Translations under genes and position numbers: made by a program
From: DASCNA01 sp036011305
GTDB taxonomy: Bacteria; Verrucomicrobiota; Lentisphaeria; Victivallales; GWF2-38-69
Direction of reading: 5' to 3'
DNA: 64,000 bases
Assembly: GCA_036011305.1 (NCBI GenBank)
Contig: DASCNA010000145.1
Location: 1 to 64,000 of the forward strand
Shown here: piece by piece, positions 9,207 through 18,453 of the stretch
Numbering within the stretch: position 1 is the stretch's first letter
Layout: every line of letters begins with the position of its first letter
The notes under the pieces: model-generated
What the model saw: the letters and a program-made list of their open reading frames with translations, nothing else
The model's database searches: none
Told to the model about the DNA's origin: nothing

Positions 9207-10220
9207 TTATAAAATTGCCGCTTCTGCCATAGCTTTGATGTTTTCCGGAGGTACATTTGGCAGCAGAGCTTCATGGCTTGGACTTATAATTAAATTAGGT
9301 GATAAACTGTTTTTGACTCTTATTACATCATTGTAAACTTCTTCAGGAGTTCCTGTCACGAGCAGTTCCTGCGTATCTATGCCTCCCATAAATGTTATTC
9401 TTCCTCCAAATTTTGATGATAGGTTATCAGCATCCATCATATGAGCTTTTGCCTGGAGTGGGTGCAGGCAGTCAACGCGGGCATCAATCAATCTATCAAT
9501 TACTTTATAAATGGCTCCACAGGAATGTAGAATAACCTGATACCCATGGGAGTGAGCCTGATCTGTGAATTTTTTGAACCAAGGCATTATGAATCGATCA
9601 AACATTTCAGGGCTGCAAATCAAATCTTTCTGTGTACCGAAATCATTACCGAAAAAGAATCCGTCAATCATATTACCGGCTTTATCAAAAAATCTTTCAT
9701 TAGCTTCAAAATAGAATTCGCATATTTTATTGGTTACTGCTTCCACTACTTCCGGATGTGTATACATTTTTATTAGATAATTTTCCATCCCGAAAAGATC
9801 CATAAGGTTATGATAAAAACATGTCCAGAATCCACTGGCACGATATACATTTCCTGTATTTTTCAATATATTTAAAGTTTTATCAAAATTAAGATATTCA
9901 ACTTTTGGCCACGAGTAAGATTCAATTTCATCTACAGATTCACAGTCAGCAAAAGGTCCAGGTGCTCCATGCATCTCTTTTGCTGCCCCTAAGTCAAATA
10001 TTTGTTTTCCTGAAGGATCATTATATGTACCTTCAATGTATTGCGGGCATATCCAGCGAACATCATCATTAAGAAGAGTTCTTAATTCTTCCTCTGTTTT
10101 GGTTCCAAAAAAATTATGAAGAATAGGCCATGTATCATCATGGGGATTTCCTAACCAGAATCCGCATCTGTCTACTTTCTTTCTTGATATGATTCCCTTG
10201 ATTCTTTCTCTGCTGTTCAT
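9207..10220 (-). CDS. Uroporphyrinogen-decarboxylase-like protein (corrinoid methyltransferase type)
   Basis: This 337-residue protein of the URO-D superfamily starts MNSRERIKGIISRKKVDR, the usual opening of the MtaA/MtbA-like methyltransferase-related branch. It contains FFFGNDFGTQKDLICSPEMF, HSHGYQVILHSCGAI (a likely zinc-binding His/Cys pair) and FMGGIDTQELL. True heme-pathway HemE has a different N-terminus (an R-x-P-x-W-x-M-R-Q motif) that is absent here. In anaerobes such proteins move methyl groups between methylated substrates, corrinoid proteins and coenzyme carriers, often next to a B12-binding partner. None is adjacent, although HgcA and a DUF1638 protein elsewhere in the window are corrinoid-linked. 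GGGGAGAAG forms a good ribosome-binding site. Confidence 0.82.
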   Translation of the reverse strand: MNSRERIKGIISRKKVDRCGFWLGNPHDDTWPILHNFFGTKTEEELRTLLNDDVRWICPQYIEGTYNDPSGKQIFDLGAAKEMHGAPGPFADCESVDEIESYSWPKVEYLNFDKTLNILKNTGNVYRASGFWTCFYHNLMDLFGMENYLIKMYTHPEVVEAVTNKICEFYFEANERFFDKAGNMIDGFFFGNDFGTQKDLICSPEMFDRFIMPWFKKFTDQAHSHGYQVILHSCGAIYKVIDRLIDARVDCLHPLQAKAHMMDADNLSSKFGGRITFMGGIDTQELLVTGTPEEVYNDVIRVKNSLSPNLIISPSHEALLPNVPPENIKAMAEAAIL

Positions 10221-10374
10221 GCTTCTTCTCCCCGATTTCAGCTATATATAATTTTGTTTAAAACCTATTATTAGCAGTTAATAATACTTTCATTCAATGA
10301 TAATGTACAGAAATTTTATTAAATATCTTTAAATAAATATTAATAAGGAGAAATATTGAATAAGAATTGCAGCT

Positions 10375-12546
10375 CTAAGGTTTTCTGGTAAGCATACAGA
10401 CTGTTATATCATCAAATAAAGTACCCTGTTGAAACTCTATGACTTCATTTACCAATCCATCTATTATTGATTCAGTTTCGTTAGAAGAATTATTATTCAA
10501 GTATTTTATGAGCCTTGTTTTTCCGTATTCTTCTCCTTTTTGAGAAAAAGCTTCTATTACTCCGTCTGTATAGATGAAGACTGATGAACCAGGTTGTAAA
10601 ACAGTTTTCTGTTTACTGTATTCACTGTTTCCTATAACTCCCAGAGCAGGACCGTTTAATGCTCCAAATTCTTCTATTTTTCCAGTTTTTGTAATTTTGA
10701 TTGCTGGATGATGGCCTCCGTTTGCATAAACAAATTTACCGGTAGCAATTTCGTAATAAGCTAGAAATATTGTGACAAACATTGATGACATATTCTCTGA
10801 TGATAAGATTTCATTTGCCTTTTTCAAAACAAGACCAGGATCATTATATTCTGTTAAGGCAATATTTTTGATTGTAGTTCTGGCTATAGCCATAAAAAAT
10901 GCTGCCGGAAAACATTTTCCCGAAACATCCGCAATAAGGAAAGCTATTTTATTTTTATCAAGAAAGAAGCCATCATAAAAATCACCGGAAACTTCTTTTG
11001 CGGACAGCAGTTTTGCTTTAAGCACAAATTCAGCTGTATCAAATTTAGTATTTAAGGATGGAAGAATATCTTCCTGAATTCTTCTTGCCAGTTTTATGCT
11101 GTTTTCTACAGATTCTCTTTTAACAATTTCCTCTTCAAGACGTTTTGTGTAGTTATTAAGTTGAACTCCAAGCGAGTTGAACGTAACAGCAAGATCATAT
11201 ATCTCTTTTATTCCCTTAGTTCTGAATTTTAGATGAAAATTCCCTTTTCCTATAAGTTTAATTTTACTTCTTAAGTGTTCAAATGGTCTGACTATATTTC
11301 GCTTAAAAATAAAATAAGAGACTACCAGGCAGATTATTACAACTATTATAAAGTTGAAAATAAAGTGAGTGATAATGTCCATGAAAACAGAATTGAACTC
11401 ATTTTTTATACGCTGTAGACTATTATATAAACTATTGGTAGACGCTAACACCGCCATATTCCAGCCGTTAACTGGTATTGTTGTGAATGATAACAGATAC
11501 TCTTTACCCTGTATAAGAACTTTTTTTTCACCTGAGTTACCGTCAATAATGTCTTTAGCAAGTTTTCTGATTGCCGGATCACTGGAGGATAAGAGGTTAA
11601 TGTTCAAAAAGCTGCTTTTGTTTAAACCGAGTTCATTTTTTGAGTGAGGTAATGATAATAATTTATCATATTTACCAGGAAATGAAATGAGATTTCCTTT
11701 TTCACTTGTAAAGAGTCTTATTATATTATTATTATCGTAATATGATTTTATTCTATCACTGTAAAGTTTGTCTATCAGTTTGTTGTAATAAATATCAATT
11801 CCTACAATACCAGCTAAATTATTATTTTTATCATAATATGGATATAATAGTGTTATTATTAAAGAATCGAAGGTATTTTCATATACATTGGTCCATATGG
11901 GCTGATTTTTTTTAAACTTTAGTTTTAAACTTTTTTCTAGATTTAGTATATGTTTTCTATTCATATTAGTGTAATATTTTGTTGGATATTCTGAGTATGC
12001 AGCAAGTATCTTATTTGTTACAACAACCCATGCCGATGCATATATATCGTTGCTTTTACAGATTTCTCTAAGAAGTGGATTAACATATACTAATTTACTT
12101 ATTTCGTTATTTATATACTGGGGTATTCCTTTTTCTTTATCGCCCCAATATGCTAAAATTGCGCCGTAAGGTACTGTGTTTTTTAAAAAAATATTTTTCT
12201 TATTCAGATTATTATAAATTTTTTTATCAGTATCATATGATAATATTTTGGTGTAATCTCTTTTTTTTAAATTTAAATTAGAAGACTCCTGTATTTCTAC
12301 CGTTATTAGTTTTGACAGGTTTAGAGCATTCTTAAAAACCTGATTAATTAAGGTAGTCTGCTGATCAATATCTATTCCGAAAACAAGGCTGCTAATCTTA
12401 TTTATATGAGTGTTAGTTTCGTTTAAAGCAAAAGATTTGAATTTTTTTATGTCATTCACTGAAACAATAAACAGCATAACTGAAGTAAGAGTGATGACTG
12501 AAAGTAAACAGACTATTACAATAGTATTTAGTTTAAAATGTTTCAT
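10375..12546 (-). CDS. Cache-HAMP sensor with SpoIIE-type PP2C phosphatase
   Basis: A 723-residue membrane sensor. It has a first membrane helix at residues 7-28, then about 350 extracytoplasmic residues resembling a double Cache ligand-binding domain (segments QPIWTNVYENTFDS and NNLAGIVGIDIYYNKL). A second membrane helix lies near 385-410, followed by a HAMP linker (NIVRPFEHLRSKIKLIGKGN), a coiled coil and a C-terminal PP2C/SpoIIE domain with VSGDFYDGFF, IADVSGKC, YTDGVIEAF and FDDITVCML. The glycine usually seen in DVSGKG is cysteine here, and the motif is otherwise intact. The protein should dephosphorylate an anti-sigma antagonist in response to a small molecule outside the cytoplasm. It is the second of three such phosphatases in the window. 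Confidence 0.87.
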   Translation of the reverse strand: MKHFKLNTIVIVCLLSVITLTSVMLFIVSVNDIKKFKSFALNETNTHINKISSLVFGIDIDQQTTLINQVFKNALNLSKLITVEIQESSNLNLKKRDYTKILSYDTDKKIYNNLNKKNIFLKNTVPYGAILAYWGDKEKGIPQYINNEISKLVYVNPLLREICKSNDIYASAWVVVTNKILAAYSEYPTKYYTNMNRKHILNLEKSLKLKFKKNQPIWTNVYENTFDSLIITLLYPYYDKNNNLAGIVGIDIYYNKLIDKLYSDRIKSYYDNNNIIRLFTSEKGNLISFPGKYDKLLSLPHSKNELGLNKSSFLNINLLSSSDPAIRKLAKDIIDGNSGEKKVLIQGKEYLLSFTTIPVNGWNMAVLASTNSLYNSLQRIKNEFNSVFMDIITHFIFNFIIVVIICLVVSYFIFKRNIVRPFEHLRSKIKLIGKGNFHLKFRTKGIKEIYDLAVTFNSLGVQLNNYTKRLEEEIVKRESVENSIKLARRIQEDILPSLNTKFDTAEFVLKAKLLSAKEVSGDFYDGFFLDKNKIAFLIADVSGKCFPAAFFMAIARTTIKNIALTEYNDPGLVLKKANEILSSENMSSMFVTIFLAYYEIATGKFVYANGGHHPAIKITKTGKIEEFGALNGPALGVIGNSEYSKQKTVLQPGSSVFIYTDGVIEAFSQKGEEYGKTRLIKYLNNNSSNETESIIDGLVNEVIEFQQGTLFDDITVCMLTRKP

Positions 12547-12692
12547 ATTTTATTATGTAGAATACATGGTGATTAACTCTAATATTTATATAAATTTTAG
12601 CCCAGTTTAAAACTATTACAATTCTGCTTAATTCTGTATATTAGTCACATGATTACTTTATTCTTTAATATTGTATGTTAATATTTATGAAT

Positions 12693-12744
12693 TTTAGTTG
12701 ACTATATCAACTAAACATGTATATTAGTTGAATAAGTCAACTAA
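12693..12744 (+). promoter_or_regulatory. Twin palindromic operators overlapping the marR-hgcAB promoter
   Basis: Two perfect palindromes share the half-site TTAGTTGA. Site 1 is TTTAGTTGA-N5-TCAACTAAA (12693-12715) and site 2 is TTAGTTGA-N5-TCAACTAA (12724-12744). Their centres are 30 bp apart, three helical turns, so two regulator dimers would sit on the same DNA face. A promoter is embedded: TTGACT (12698-12703), 16 bases, TATATT (12720-12725). Binding would cover both -35 and -10. The marR start codon follows 12 bases after site 2, with AGAGG at 12747-12751. This strongly suggests direct autorepression by the MarR protein encoded immediately downstream. Confidence 0.8.
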
Positions 12745-12756
12745 GCAGAGGCGTTT

Positions 12757-13206
12757 ATGAGTGAAAACATAAATTCAGAAAAATTAGATATAGATTCTTT
12801 CTATGAAGTATTATGCAGGCTTGAGCCGAGTAATTTACTAATTAACTATGATTCAGAATTGTCCATTAATGATTTTAAAGCCCTTAGGACAATATTTAGC
12901 TACACTCCGCATTGTCCTGTTCAGGCTATTGGAAAATCTTTGAATATTACTAAAAGTGGAGCTACAAGATTCATCAATAGATTAGAGAGTTATGGATTGA
13001 TTAAAAAGTGTACTCTAGCAAAAGATGGAAGAGTATGCTGTATTATCCTAACTGATGAAGGGCACAGAGTGTATAATGAAGCTACTGAATATTGTAAAGC
13101 AAAGATACTTAAAATTTTGTCCAATCTAAACCAGGAAACTAAATTGTGCATGAATGAATGTATTGGAGATATTCTAATTAATATAACAAAAAACAGGGAT
13201 GAATAA
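12757..13206 (+). CDS. Cysteine-rich MarR-family regulator of the hgcAB operon
   Basis: The 149-residue product shows the MarR winged-helix core: INDFKALRTIFSYTPHCPVQ, the recognition region SLNITKSGATRFINRLESYG and the wing AKDGRVCCIILTDEG. Flanking helices should form the dimer interface. It has eight cysteines (20, 53, 85, 94, 95, 113, 131, 135), many for so small a protein. That leaves room for thiol-based or metal-based sensing, though this is inference. It is separated from hgcA by 5 bases and is surely co-transcribed with it. Two matching palindromes sit over its own promoter, so it most likely represses the operon until a signal releases it. The signal (mercury, arsenic, redox or a metabolite) cannot be read from the sequence. 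Confidence 0.88.
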   Translation: MSENINSEKLDIDSFYEVLCRLEPSNLLINYDSELSINDFKALRTIFSYTPHCPVQAIGKSLNITKSGATRFINRLESYGLIKKCTLAKDGRVCCIILTDEGHRVYNEATEYCKAKILKILSNLNQETKLCMNECIGDILINITKNRDE

Positions 13207-13211
13207 TTATT

Positions 13212-14294
13212 ATGAGTTTAGAAAATAAACATTCGACATGTTGTTCTAGTAGTGCAAGCTCATGCTGCGATACATCTTCTGCAAAGCAGGAAGTTTCATT
13301 CTTGAGTACATATTTAAATTGGAAAGACAGAGTAGGGCATTGGAAGGTAAGGTGCAGTTTTAGCAGAATGAACTATAAAGTTGAGCCTGGACTTTATGGT
13401 GTGGGGAAACCAAGTAAAGATTCTCCTGTTTTAGTTTCAGCTAATTATAAATTAAGTGTTGATAGATTGAGGACACAGTTAACCGGAAGAGATGTTTGGA
13501 TTCTAGTCCTAGATACAAAAGGTGTGAATGTATGGTGTGCTGCCGGGAAAGGCACTTTTGGAACAGATGAATTGATAAGCAGAATAGAAGAAAGTGGTCT
13601 AAGTGAGCACGTTTCTCACAAAAATCTAATTGTCCCTCAATTAGGGGCTACAGGTGTAAGTGCACATCAAGTAAAAAAAAGATGTGGGTATAATGTAAAA
13701 TTTGGACCTGTCAGAGCAGAAGATTTACCTGAGTATATGGATAACAAAATGACCGCTAGTGAAAAAATGCGAAAAGTAGATTTTCCTATGATTGAAAGAG
13801 CTGTTTTGATACCTGCAGATTTTGTACTCACAGGTCGCAATGTTATTATTGCCGCTATCATTTTAGCTTTGATTGGAGGATTTGCAAATGGAACATATAG
13901 TTTTTACAGTATTTTAACTACAGGCCTAATATATGCCCTGATGTTAATAATTACATTTGCAGCAGCATCTGCATTTGGCCCATTACTTTTACCTTGGCTT
14001 CCTGGAAGAGCATTTGCTGTTAAAGGCGTTTGGATTGGTATTGTATGTTTTATTTTTATAATATTATTCGGCTATGATTATGGAATGCCAAATCTGTTAA
14101 ATTATTGGTTCAATTTTGCGGCCTGGCTATTAATTTGTTCATCTTTATCCAGTTTTGTTGTTATGAATTTTACCGGTGCATCAACATATACATCTCTTTC
14201 AGGTGTTTTAAAAGAAATGAGTTATGCTGTACCTATTCAAATTGTTGCCGGTATTATTGGAGTGATATTATTAATTGCGGGAAGATTTATTTAA
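13212..14294 (+). CDS. hgcA: HgcA, corrinoid methyltransferase for mercury methylation
   Basis: A 360-residue membrane corrinoid protein. After a Ser/Cys-rich N-terminus, the cytoplasmic cobalamin-binding domain carries the diagnostic cap-helix motif NVWCAAGK (106-113). Cys109 would be the lower cobalt ligand, followed by GTFGTDELISRIEESGL. VKFGPVRAEDLPEYM, also typical of HgcA, closes this domain. The C-terminal third (from about residue 205) has about five membrane helices and ends with the conserved FTGASTYTSLSGV-KEM segment. HgcA transfers a methyl group, thought to come from methyl-tetrahydrofolate, via cobalamin to Hg(II), and needs HgcB to recycle the cobalt. Acetyl-CoA-pathway CFeSP proteins share the corrinoid fold but lack the membrane domain and this motif. 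hgcB follows after 16 bases. Confidence 0.97.
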   Translation: MSLENKHSTCCSSSASSCCDTSSAKQEVSFLSTYLNWKDRVGHWKVRCSFSRMNYKVEPGLYGVGKPSKDSPVLVSANYKLSVDRLRTQLTGRDVWILVLDTKGVNVWCAAGKGTFGTDELISRIEESGLSEHVSHKNLIVPQLGATGVSAHQVKKRCGYNVKFGPVRAEDLPEYMDNKMTASEKMRKVDFPMIERAVLIPADFVLTGRNVIIAAIILALIGGFANGTYSFYSILTTGLIYALMLIITFAAASAFGPLLLPWLPGRAFAVKGVWIGIVCFIFIILFGYDYGMPNLLNYWFNFAAWLLICSSLSSFVVMNFTGASTYTSLSGVLKEMSYAVPIQIVAGIIGVILLIAGRFI

Positions 14295-14310
14295 TTGCGG
14301 AGATGTTGAA

Positions 14311-14634
14311 ATGAGTACTTTTAGATATTTAGAAAATGTAGCAACTCTTGAACTAAAAAGTGAGAAATGTATCGGTTGTAAAATGTGTATGGAAGTATGC
14401 CCGCATGCAGTGTTTAAAATGGATAACAAAAAAGCAGTTATTAAAGATAAAAATGCGTGTATGGAGTGTGGCGCTTGCATGTTGAATTGCCCGGTAAAAG
14501 CACTAAAAGTGCGTTCCGGTGTTGGTTGTGCTGCTGGTATTATCGCTTCAAAAATTGGATTGGAAATAGGAGGATGTGATTGCAAAAATTCAGCCAATGC
14601 AAATTCCTGCTGCAGTTCAGATGATTATGAGTAG
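14311..14634 (+). CDS. hgcB: HgcB, ferredoxin partner of HgcA
   Basis: A 107-residue ferredoxin with two CxxCxxCxxxCP motifs: CIGCKMCMEVCP followed by HAVF, and CMECGACMLNCP. GVGCAAGIIASKIG and a C-terminal Cys pair (SCCSSDD) come next. These are hallmarks of HgcB, which reduces the HgcA corrinoid and may pass Hg(II) through the terminal cysteines. I chose the ATG at 14311 because GCGGAGA lies 7 bases upstream and the protein then begins MSTFRYLENVATLEL, as HgcB proteins do. A longer frame from 14275 would overlap the hgcA stop. The gene ends the operon, with no strong terminator visible before the trehalase gene. Confidence 0.96.
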   Translation: MSTFRYLENVATLELKSEKCIGCKMCMEVCPHAVFKMDNKKAVIKDKNACMECGACMLNCPVKALKVRSGVGCAAGIIASKIGLEIGGCDCKNSANANSCCSSDDYE

Positions 14635-14846
14635 AACTTTGAACATATAACTTAGATTATAATTCTAGATCAAAAAAATTTAGTTATACTATAAGATTTT
14701 CAATAGAATATTCTTAGTGTAAAACAATGAAAATTTTTATTAAACATTTACAAATATTTGCGTTAAAAAATTTCTTTTCCCTTATAATAGTCTAAAGATT
14801 GATAATGAAAATAAAATTCTATATAGATAATATTTGTGGAGAAATG

Positions 14847-17648
14847 ATGTTAAAGAAATTTTTATTTGCTGTATTTATGTCTTCGGTAGTAATTTTTAGT
14901 TCTTGCAGAACTGAGAGTATTCAGTTGGAAAAAGCTGTAGAAACAGACCCTTTGCAGGATACTGAAATAGTAATAACTGATTTAGGATATCCGGAAGTTG
15001 ATAAAAATGCTCAGTTTACCGGACGCTATGCTGCAAATACAGTTATCAAATATTCTGAATTAAATGATAAAAATGATTCATCTAAAGCTCTGAGGTCATT
15101 ATTCAGAAAATATTGGGCTGATGAGGATAATAAAGGAAAAACTTCACTGAGCATTACACAGGATCAGTTTGAAAAAGATTGTCTCGTTCCTTATATAAAT
15201 GGACTTTGGATATCATCTGAAACCGGTTTGCTGAGATTGGTAAACAGGGACTATATTTTTAAACTTGCTAAAGATCATATGATAAAATTAAGCCCTAAAA
15301 CATCTACTTATTCTTACAATATGCAGAAATTGAACGGTTGGCCTGTGTATTATCCACCTCAATTTAAGAAGCTTGTAGAAGATAAAATTGGAGATGTAAA
15401 AGGAACGGTATTATTGCCTCTTCCGGAACAGAAACCTGAGCCGAAATCTTTGGTGCTGAAAAATGGAAAATGGGAAAATCAGGAAGTACTTTATAATCAT
15501 ATTGGATTGTTATATTTGCCTAATAATTACATTGTTCCCGGGGGGTTATTTAATGAGATGTTTGGATGGGATTCATATTTTATGATTCTGGGACTTTTGA
15601 ACAGCTCTAAATATATTTTAAATAATCCAGAGAGTGAAATATATATGGCAGAAAAAGGTTATTATAAGGCAACTGCCTTAGATGCTTTTAGAATGTTTAA
15701 GATAGCAAAAGGAATGGTGGATAATCACATTTTTGAAATTAATTTTTATGGTGGTTATATTTTAAACGCTAACAGGTTGTATACTATGGAACGTTCTCAA
15801 CCTCCTTTTTTAACAATTGAAGCGTTTGATGTTTTCAACTTCTGGGATAAATACGGAGAAAAATTAAAGAAAAAAATTGTTTCGCTATCACTTAACGGCA
15901 AAGTGCAATTTGCTAATGATGAATTGAAGGAATTAGATTATTTTGATACTTTAAGTCCATATTTAAAATCAGATAATCATTCAACTAATTATAATCCTCC
16001 TGCAAATTATCAGGAATGGATGGCTAGAGAAGTTCTTCCGGCAGCAATTGCCTACTTCAACTATTATGCTAAACCTTCGGTCGTTTACGGTAACTGGAGT
16101 CCTTATGATAAATATGATGAAACAAATGATTATATTTATCAGGATATAGATAAAAATATAAATAAAAATAAAAGGGTGGTTACAGTAAAAGCCAATGGTA
16201 AAAAATATAATATTTCCCGATATTACACTGAAGGTGAAGGCCCGTGCCCTGAAGTAGTTTTCAGTGCAGATAAGGTGAACAGAAGCTTATATGATAAAGT
16301 GTTCTGTGATTATTTTAAAAAGCATCCTGAAACTAATCCGGAAAATATATTTTATGATACAAAAAGCGGAAAATTAACGGGTTGGTTTTATAAGAATGAT
16401 AGAGCCGTTAGGGCTTCCGGTTTCGATTTGTCTGAAAGATATGGATTTGCCGGACAAGAATGCCTGGATTTCTGCTCGGTTGCATTGAATTCTTTATTAT
16501 ATAAAATGGCAGATGATATTAGTCATATTGCTAAATATGAAAAAACCAATGAAATACTGAGTGATACGAATAACTCGTTCGGTATGGACAATGATAAGAT
16601 GGATGAGGAAATAGAGTATGTCAGAAAATGGAGAGCATCTATAAAAGATTATATCAACAGTGAACTTTGGGATAAGAATACTAAAGGTTATGCAGACAAA
16701 CGAATAACCAAAAGAAATGACAAAAATACAGAATTCACTTATCCATATGTGACTAAATACTGTCCTTTCGATTTTGGAATAGCACAAAAAGATTATTCGC
16801 CGAAGTGTCAGAAATATCCATTTATTCCTTCCCAAAAAAGTATTAATGAGTTTAATAAAATATTTAAAAGAGATGATATTAAAAAATTATATGGTGTAAC
16901 AACAAGCCTTCATAATACAAATGGAGCTACTCAATGGGACTTTCCAGTAGCTTGGGCTCCGAATGAATATTTTGCAGTTAAGGCTTTAGAAAACAGAGAG
17001 ATATCGAATGAAACGATAAGCCAGGGATGGCGGGATACTATTGATATTTATTTTGTTAAATATGGTATAATAATTGAAAAATATTTAGCATATAATCCTC
17101 TTGGAGAAGTTAAAGTGACAACAGGTTATGCTGCAAATAATGCAGGATTTGGCTGGACTAATGGCATGTATATGTACTTCTTCAATAACCGCGTTACTGT
17201 GGGGAGTAAATTCGGAGGCTTTCAATTAGATTCAAGTAGAGCATCCGTATTAAAAAAGATGAAGGAAAATAATATTCCCATTCTAAAAAAAATTGATGAT
17301 AAAAAAACTAATACCTTAACATATTTTTTTAAAGGTAATCATTTTTTTGAAGATGCTGATAGCAGTGCACTAATTTTTTATAAAAACAAATTATGCTATT
17401 ATCAGGTTATTTTTAAAACTCAGAGTGATAAAATAAATGCATTATATAGCTCTCTGGAAGAGCTGTTGAGCAGCAAATTTGGAAAACCTGAACAGAAAAA
17501 AAGTGGGCCATATTATGAATCTATTTTTAACTATGGTGATAACCATAGAATAGTATTATTAATGGACTATAAGAAAAGAACTTATATAAATTTAAAGGCT
17601 GTAGACACTTTAATTTTTAAGAAAATATTAAATGCCTCCAGTGAATAA
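14847..17648 (+). CDS. Lipoprotein GH37-type trehalase with extra domains
   Basis: A 933-residue enzyme. With the start at 14847 (GGAG five bases upstream) it begins with a lipoprotein signal ending FSSC at Cys20, so it is probably membrane-anchored in the envelope. The central region holds both trehalase signatures, PGGLFNEMFGWDSY and QWDFPVAWAPNEYF. The likely catalytic acid is in ASGFDLSERYG and the base in IIEKYLAYN. The family splits trehalose into two glucoses. The protein is much longer than typical periplasmic trehalase (about 550 residues). It has about 180 additional N-terminal residues, insertions in the barrel and about 130 C-terminal residues after the FGGFQLDS region with no recognised fold. 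A related glycosidase specificity is possible. Confidence 0.83.
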   Translation: MLKKFLFAVFMSSVVIFSSCRTESIQLEKAVETDPLQDTEIVITDLGYPEVDKNAQFTGRYAANTVIKYSELNDKNDSSKALRSLFRKYWADEDNKGKTSLSITQDQFEKDCLVPYINGLWISSETGLLRLVNRDYIFKLAKDHMIKLSPKTSTYSYNMQKLNGWPVYYPPQFKKLVEDKIGDVKGTVLLPLPEQKPEPKSLVLKNGKWENQEVLYNHIGLLYLPNNYIVPGGLFNEMFGWDSYFMILGLLNSSKYILNNPESEIYMAEKGYYKATALDAFRMFKIAKGMVDNHIFEINFYGGYILNANRLYTMERSQPPFLTIEAFDVFNFWDKYGEKLKKKIVSLSLNGKVQFANDELKELDYFDTLSPYLKSDNHSTNYNPPANYQEWMAREVLPAAIAYFNYYAKPSVVYGNWSPYDKYDETNDYIYQDIDKNINKNKRVVTVKANGKKYNISRYYTEGEGPCPEVVFSADKVNRSLYDKVFCDYFKKHPETNPENIFYDTKSGKLTGWFYKNDRAVRASGFDLSERYGFAGQECLDFCSVALNSLLYKMADDISHIAKYEKTNEILSDTNNSFGMDNDKMDEEIEYVRKWRASIKDYINSELWDKNTKGYADKRITKRNDKNTEFTYPYVTKYCPFDFGIAQKDYSPKCQKYPFIPSQKSINEFNKIFKRDDIKKLYGVTTSLHNTNGATQWDFPVAWAPNEYFAVKALENREISNETISQGWRDTIDIYFVKYGIIIEKYLAYNPLGEVKVTTGYAANNAGFGWTNGMYMYFFNNRVTVGSKFGGFQLDSSRASVLKKMKENNIPILKKIDDKKTNTLTYFFKGNHFFEDADSSALIFYKNKLCYYQVIFKTQSDKINALYSSLEELLSSKFGKPEQKKSGPYYESIFNYGDNHRIVLLMDYKKRTYINLKAVDTLIFKKILNASSE

Positions 17649-17786
17649 AAGTCCTATACTAATATCATTTTTTTTATATAAAGATTCTATTTATGTTGTA
17701 TTCTTAGAAAAAGGCTGTTCTTTTTAATATTAAGAAAAACAGTAGAGAGTAAATAGAAAAGTACTCTAATTTGACCTTTATATGAC

Positions 17787-18434
17787 ATGAAGAATTTAAA
17801 TTTAAAAATCGATAATGACAGTATTCTGAATTTAGATAGTTTTGTTCATGCTTCAGTATTAATCCCAGTTTTTTACGACAAAAATGGAGCAGCTCAATTT
17901 ATTTTTCAGGAGAGAGCTGCACATATTAGACAAGGAAGAGAAGTCTGTTTTCCAGGAGGAGTAGTTGATGAACAGGATAAAAATACTAAAGCTACAGCAA
18001 TCCGTGAGACAGTGGAAGAATTAGGTGTTCAACCAGATAAAATACGAATAACAGGAAAGCTGGGTAAATTATTTGCTCCAATGACTGTCTTAATTGAAAC
18101 TTATCTTGGAATCATTGATATTGACGATATTGATGAGTTAGATTACAGTCGTGATGAAGTTGCAAAAGTATTTTCAATTCCGGTTGATTTACTTGCATCA
18201 ATGAAACCTGAAAAATATACAGTGATTTCCCGTGTCCATCCTACTTACAGAGATGAAAATAATAATGTAGTAGTTTTATTTCCTGCAAAAAATCTGGGCC
18301 TTCCGGAAAGATATTGGAGATCATGGGGTGGTAGAGAACATGAAATACTTCTATATAATACAGATCATGGAAAAATTTGGGGTTTAACAGCACAGCTGGT
18401 TTGTCGCTATTTAGAAAATTGTTATAGAAAATAA
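17787..18434 (+). CDS. Nudix hydrolase, CoA-pyrophosphatase type
   Basis: A 215-residue protein with the Nudix helix as FPGGVVDEQDKNTKATAIRE followed by TVEELGV. It has the upstream segment FQERAAHIRQGREVCFPGG and the later WRSWGGREHEILLY, both reminiscent of the NudL/CoA-diphosphatase subgroup. Position five of the canonical box (normally Glu) is not Glu here, which also fits that subgroup. It should hydrolyse the diphosphate of CoA, acyl-CoA or related nucleotides, giving phosphopantetheine-type products, with magnesium. It stands alone on the plus strand. The gene end faces the glutaredoxin gene across a long AT-rich hairpin. Confidence 0.8.
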   Translation: MKNLNLKIDNDSILNLDSFVHASVLIPVFYDKNGAAQFIFQERAAHIRQGREVCFPGGVVDEQDKNTKATAIRETVEELGVQPDKIRITGKLGKLFAPMTVLIETYLGIIDIDDIDELDYSRDEVAKVFSIPVDLLASMKPEKYTVISRVHPTYRDENNNVVVLFPAKNLGLPERYWRSWGGREHEILLYNTDHGKIWGLTAQLVCRYLENCYRK

Positions 18435-18453
18435 TTTTTAAATTATTAATACT

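Noticed and set aside
12757..14634. mer-type mercury-resistance operon
   Set aside because: No merA, merT, merP or merR-like gene is present; the locus is for methylation, not reduction.
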